Assembly: GCA_016867655.1 (NCBI GenBank) | Contig: VGJA01000022.1 | Location: 1 to 10,134, forward strand | DNA from: Candidatus Altarchaeales archaeon | GTDB taxonomy: Archaea > Altiarchaeota > Altiarchaeia > IMC4 > SCGC-AAA252-I15 | DNA: 10,134 nucleotides | Direction of reading: 5' to 3' | Part shown: piece after piece, positions 7,196 through 10,134 of the stretch | How the letters are laid out: the number at the start of each line of letters is the position of its first letter | How positions within the stretch are numbered: the stretch's first letter is position 1 | Notes under the pieces: model-generated | The model's database searches: none | What the model saw: the letters and a program-made list of their open reading frames with translations, nothing else | Told to the model about the DNA's origin: nothing | Made by a program: the position numbers and the translations under genes

Positions 7196-9500
7196 TTCTC
7201 AAAATGTGTATGACCACCGCCATCACCACGAGGAGAATGGTCAGCACCACTGGAATCACATAGACTACAGTGCTAGTGTCACTCTCTTTCTTCTCTCCTG
7301 AAAGAATGGTTTTTGCGGTGTCAGAGCATTTCGTATCGTTCAGCTTCAAACAGATTTTCAAAGCCATGCTCGCGTGATACGACGCGTTTTCCATATCCCC
7401 CTGATTGTACTCCTGTATTGCAGTCTCAAGAACCTCCCCAGCTTCGGCATACTCCTGCGTTTTCTTCATTAGCTCGAATGCGGCGTTCACGCCTTCCAAG
7501 TCTCCAGCACGTTCAAACAAACTACGGGCATTCACAGCAAGCATATGGGCTTCAACAAACCTGCCTTCATTGTAATAGCTGTCTGCATACACCAAAATGA
7601 GAGATGCATTGACCCTGTCAAACAAGGCCATGGACTTGTTCAACCCTTTTTTGTGGTTGGTCTGGGAGTAAAAGTTCAAAGCCTCTTTGTCATACGCCAC
7701 TGCCAGTTCATAGTTCCTGTTTTTGTAGTAATCCAACGCCTTGTCATAATACAAGCTAGCGGTCTTGCTGGTTCTGGTTTTATTCACAAGTCTCTCCAGC
7801 TTCTCCAACTCTCTCATGGAGTTATCCCTCCGATAATTCTTCATCGCCTCGTTGGCATACATAAAACTTTCGTTGTACTGCTCGTTCTCATAAAAATACT
7901 CTGCCTCAAGGAGATACAAGTCTGCATTAGACTTGCTCAAAAGACTGCCGCAAAAGGAAGTATTCCCCAAATTCAACCCAAAGTAAATCTTGTCAGACTC
8001 GGCCGCAAGCTTTATCGCAACCTCCAATTCGTTCCTGCTGTACGCGTCCTCGGCCATAACGCAATACTCCATTGCATGTATCTTGTCCACAAGCCTGTTG
8101 ACCTCTGAAACACCCTTCGAATACCCTATCGTCTGATACGCTATCCTCGAGTCCAATGCATAACGCTGGGCCTTATTGAAGTCGTTGGAAACATAATACC
8201 GTTCGGCAATTTCAAACATCTCATCCCCAAGACTCTTGTTGTGGGCTGCAGAACTCTCAAACATGTAGAGCGTTCCATTGTCAGAGCCGACTATAATCTC
8301 CAAAACCCCGTTGTTGTGCAAGTCGACCACAATCGGCGCCGCTCTTATGCTGCCGTCTGTTTTGAAACTCCACAACGTGGTTCCGTTATGGCGTATAATA
8401 TATAAGCCCTTGTCGTCTGCTCCAAAAATCACCTCCAAACGCGAGTCGCTGTTTACGTCAACCAAAACCGGCGCAGACTTGATGGGTTTGCTCACAGTAT
8501 ACCTAACCAGCTTCGACCCGTTGTAATTCAGCACATACATGCTCTTATCCTCAGAGCCTACTGCAACCTCAAGCTTGCTTGCGTCACCGTCCAAGTTTGC
8601 TGCTGCAGCCGCTGCTGTAATGGACCCATCTGTAGTGTAGTTCCAAACCAAGTCAAGCTTTGTCATCTCATTCCTGGTTCCAACATTCAAGACAACATGC
8701 TCCAATGCATACACCAACCCGTCTTCAGCGCCGAATACTATCTCCATCTTGCCGTCCTTGTTCAAGTCTGTAACAGTCGGAGACGCGATTACGTTGCCGT
8801 TTGTTTGATACATCCACAACTTGTAGGGCGGGTTGGCCAGCGCGTAAAGCAGGTTGTTGTTGCAGCCAAATATTATCTCGGTTTTGTTGTCATTGTTTAT
8901 GTCAGCCAAAGCTGGAGAAGAATCTGATTTCTCACCCATGTTGTACCTCCAAAGTTCCCTGCCGTCAGAATCAAGTGCATAGAAGTGTTCATCCCAGCTG
9001 CTGAAGAATACTTCCAAATTCCCGTCCTCGTTCAAGTCTGCCAGCGCAGGCGACACCGCAATAGAGCCGTTGGTTGCAAAACTCCATAATAAAGCCCCAT
9101 CCCCCTCAAGAACGTAAAGTATTCCGTCATCAGCGCCAAAAACAATCTCGGATTCGTTGTCTCCATCCAAGTCGCCTATTGATGCAGAAGCGCGTATGGT
9201 CCCCCCAACAGTATAATTCCACAAAGAAACTCCATTATGGCTTAAGACATACAAAGTGTTCCCAGAGGGGAAGACCACCTCAAGCTTTCTGTCATCGTCT
9301 ATGTCAGCAGCCACAGGAGACGCCCTTATCGGCTTGTCAACCTTGAAAGACCAGCCCACCACAAACTCATCACTAGGCAGGCTAGAGGTTGCTGTAACCA
9401 GACCAGAATGGTAGAGGTCGTGATACGTCATAGGCCAGTCCACACCAGCCTCAACAAAGGAAGCCAGCAAAAATAAAACCAAAAACGCCCTAAATCTCAT
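7182..9500 (-). CDS. Membrane-anchored surface protein: eight-repeat FG-GAP/PQQ-like beta-propeller plus TPR-like repeats
   Basis: 772 aa. Signal peptide (1-18, ending VEA), beta-propeller (about 45-418), alpha-helical repeats (about 424-735), a transmembrane helix (about 745-767) and a tiny tail RRHND. Propeller repeats are about 45 aa with the shape SPxxADxxxDGxxEIVFGxxDGxLYxL...LWxFxTxGSI. The Asp-rich turns (such as DIDDDRKLE, DLNEDGNLE, DLNKDGKME) resemble calcium-binding FG-GAP/VCBS loops, and the Trp-containing strands resemble PQQ-type propellers. The helical part has about six units rich in Ala and Tyr. I count 16 N-glycosylation sequons. Such proteins usually bind other proteins or sugars outside the cell; no enzymatic motif is seen. 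Cys480, Cys517, Cys717 and Cys725 might form disulfides. The ATG at 9500 lies about 28 nt from a TATA-like box and lacks a strong ribosome-binding site. Confidence 0.88.
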   Translation of the reverse strand: MRFRAFLVLFLLASFVEAGVDWPMTYHDLYHSGLVTATSSLPSDEFVVGWSFKVDKPIRASPVAADIDDDRKLEVVFPSGNTLYVLSHNGVSLWNYTVGGTIRASASIGDLDGDNESEIVFGADDGILYVLEGDGALLWSFATNGSIAVSPALADLNEDGNLEVFFSSWDEHFYALDSDGRELWRYNMGEKSDSSPALADINNDNKTEIIFGCNNNLLYALANPPYKLWMYQTNGNVIASPTVTDLNKDGKMEIVFGAEDGLVYALEHVVLNVGTRNEMTKLDLVWNYTTDGSITAAAAAANLDGDASKLEVAVGSEDKSMYVLNYNGSKLVRYTVSKPIKSAPVLVDVNSDSRLEVIFGADDKGLYIIRHNGTTLWSFKTDGSIRAAPIVVDLHNNGVLEIIVGSDNGTLYMFESSAAHNKSLGDEMFEIAERYYVSNDFNKAQRYALDSRIAYQTIGYSKGVSEVNRLVDKIHAMEYCVMAEDAYSRNELEVAIKLAAESDKIYFGLNLGNTSFCGSLLSKSNADLYLLEAEYFYENEQYNESFMYANEAMKNYRRDNSMRELEKLERLVNKTRTSKTASLYYDKALDYYKNRNYELAVAYDKEALNFYSQTNHKKGLNKSMALFDRVNASLILVYADSYYNEGRFVEAHMLAVNARSLFERAGDLEGVNAAFELMKKTQEYAEAGEVLETAIQEYNQGDMENASYHASMALKICLKLNDTKCSDTAKTILSGEKKESDTSTVVYVIPVVLTILLVVMAVVIHILRRHND
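7296..8231 (-). repeat. About six TPR-like helical repeats within the 772-aa protein
   Basis: Units begin AERYYVSNDF (432), AEDAYSRNEL (483), AEYFYENEQY (533), ALDYYKNRNY (588), ADSYYNEGRF (639) and AIQEYNQGDM (694), spaced 50-55 residues. Each has the TPR-like A..Y...(8)..A..A pattern followed by an extra helix, longer than the classic 34-aa TPR. Confidence 0.75.
8247..9365 (-). repeat. Eight beta-propeller repeats within the 772-aa protein
   Basis: Repeat acidic turns begin near residues 67, 110, 155, 200, 245, 302, 348 and 393, mostly 43-46 residues apart. Repeat five is longer because of an insertion (about 268-283). The last repeat ends at YMFESS without its outer LWxF strand, while an orphan copy (GWSFKVDKPI, 49-58) precedes the first, so the ring probably closes by an N-terminal strand completing the last blade. 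Confidence 0.82.
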
Positions 9501-9539
9501 TCTACCCTAATTAATTTAATTCCAGTATAAATAGCTTAC
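9501..9539. promoter_or_regulatory. Divergent promoter region between the propeller gene and the lipoprotein gene
   Basis: Only 39 nt separate two start codons facing away from each other. A TATA-like box reading TTTATACT on the minus strand (about 9524-9531) is about 28 nt from the ATG at 9500. A second AT-rich box, TTAATTTAAT (9511-9520), is about 25 nt from the plus-strand ATG at 9540. Both genes could be leaderless, with their control elements crossed over one another so that transcription one way may hinder the other. Confidence 0.5.
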
Positions 9540-10134
9540 ATGAAACACCTAATATTGCTCGCAATATTACTGTCTATCGCAGGCTGTATCACCTCCACCC
9601 CTCCCCCCACAATAGAGACAACAACAACCTCCACCTCAACAACAATCTTGTCAAAAACCACTGGCATAACTCCTCCAAAATCTACAACCACGGTAGGTGT
9701 CCCCGTTAGGGACATGCCACAAGATGGGGTACCCTCGTACGGGACAACAACGGCAGAGTCAACTACAACCCTACCTGCGCTTGAAATCCCCCCTGAAGTC
9801 TTGGAAAACTGCATTGGTTTTTTGGCTGGAAGTCCGGACGAACTGCAGACCATACGTCTTGCAGGCGCTGGCTGGGCTAGGCCGCATCCAGGTCCGTTTT
9901 CATGGCAGAACATTCAACCAGCGGAAGACAGCTATGACTACACTCTGACAGACAGTTGGGTTAAAGCAGCCCAGGAGAACAATATTGGCCTGCTTGCAAC
10001 CATATGGTCTTATGCAAGCTGGGACCAGGCCAAATGCCATAAAGGCGAGTGCGTGGTAAGCACTTTAGATCAATTCTATCCTCAAGAAGGATGGGAAGAA
10101 TTTAGTATTCCAGCAAGCAGGTGCAAGCCATGCA
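9540..10134 (+). CDS. Lipoprotein with Thr-rich stalk and glycoside-hydrolase-like TIM-barrel domain, N-terminal part
   Basis: 198 codons, open to the window end. The signal sequence MKHLILLAILLSIAGC ends in a lipobox (IAGC) with the lipid-bearing Cys16. Residues 17-80 are dominated by Thr, Ser and Pro (such as TIETTTTSTSTT), a probable O-glycosylated cell-surface stalk. From about 86 a folded domain begins, with RLAGAGWARPHPGPFSWQ (106-123), TDSWVKAAQENNIGLLATIW (137-156) and SYASWDQ (157-163). This resembles the first strands of the TIM barrel of GH39/GH42/GH5-like glycosidases, where a person-like 'AGWxRPHPGPFxW' strand precedes the catalytic region. The catalytic acids would lie beyond the window, so activity cannot be judged. 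Cys91, Cys166, Cys171, Cys195 and Cys198 suggest an extracellular disulfide-bonded protein. A sugar-cleaving or sugar-binding surface lipoprotein is most likely; the exact family is uncertain. Confidence 0.75.
   Translation, partial: MKHLILLAILLSIAGCITSTPPPTIETTTTSTSTTILSKTTGITPPKSTTTVGVPVRDMPQDGVPSYGTTTAESTTTLPALEIPPEVLENCIGFLAGSPDELQTIRLAGAGWARPHPGPFSWQNIQPAEDSYDYTLTDSWVKAAQENNIGLLATIWSYASWDQAKCHKGECVVSTLDQFYPQEGWEEFSIPASRCKPC

Noticed and set aside
7545..8108. Plus-strand 187-aa open frame
   Set aside because: Antisense to the TPR-like repeats of the propeller protein; no signal or domain seen.
9536..9913. Minus-strand 125-aa open frame rich in Val and Gly
   Set aside because: Antisense to the Thr-rich stalk of the lipoprotein; the Val/Gly bias is the complement of Thr/Pro codons. 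The plus frame has a lipobox and a recognisable domain.

Overview
The window looks archaeal. An archaeal-type hypoxanthine phosphoribosyltransferase, a large PTPS-related/GT-C-like membrane protein and several signal-peptide proteins with a C-terminal membrane anchor occur together. Several start codons lie about 25-30 nt downstream of TATA-like boxes, as expected for leaderless archaeal transcripts. The lineage cannot be fixed from the sequence; a euryarchaeal or DPANN-type genome is plausible. Coding density is very high, and no gap between genes exceeds about 115 nt. No tRNA, rRNA, CRISPR array or insertion sequence was seen.

Layout: eight genes run on the minus strand and one on the plus. 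From right to left: a partial plus-strand lipoprotein with a Thr-rich stalk and a glycoside-hydrolase-like domain (9540 to the window end). It is divergent from a 772-aa membrane-anchored surface protein with an eight-repeat beta-propeller followed by six TPR-like helical repeats (7182-9500). A 112-nt gap holds a three-unit tandem repeat carrying TATA-like elements. Next is a tight, mostly overlapping minus-strand cluster (7069 down to 607): an Ig-like-domain membrane protein (293 aa), a 929-aa GT-C-like membrane protein with a C-terminal carbohydrate-binding-like domain, a membrane-anchored OB-fold protein (180 aa), a 69-aa single-span protein, a TrkH-type K+ transporter (521 aa) and a hypoxanthine phosphoribosyltransferase (190 aa). 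A separate promoter then drives formate-tetrahydrofolate ligase (fhs), cut by the left edge.

How they may work together: the right two thirds is a cell-surface module of exported, sequon-rich, membrane-anchored proteins around a putative polyprenyl-sugar-dependent glycosyltransferase. The left third is housekeeping metabolism. Hpt (purine salvage) and Fhs (10-formyl-THF, a possible one-carbon donor for purine synthesis) fit purine supply, and TrkH handles potassium. The tight spacing suggests one transcript and translational coupling from the Ig-like gene through hpt, but a functional link between the surface genes and trkH/hpt is inference only.
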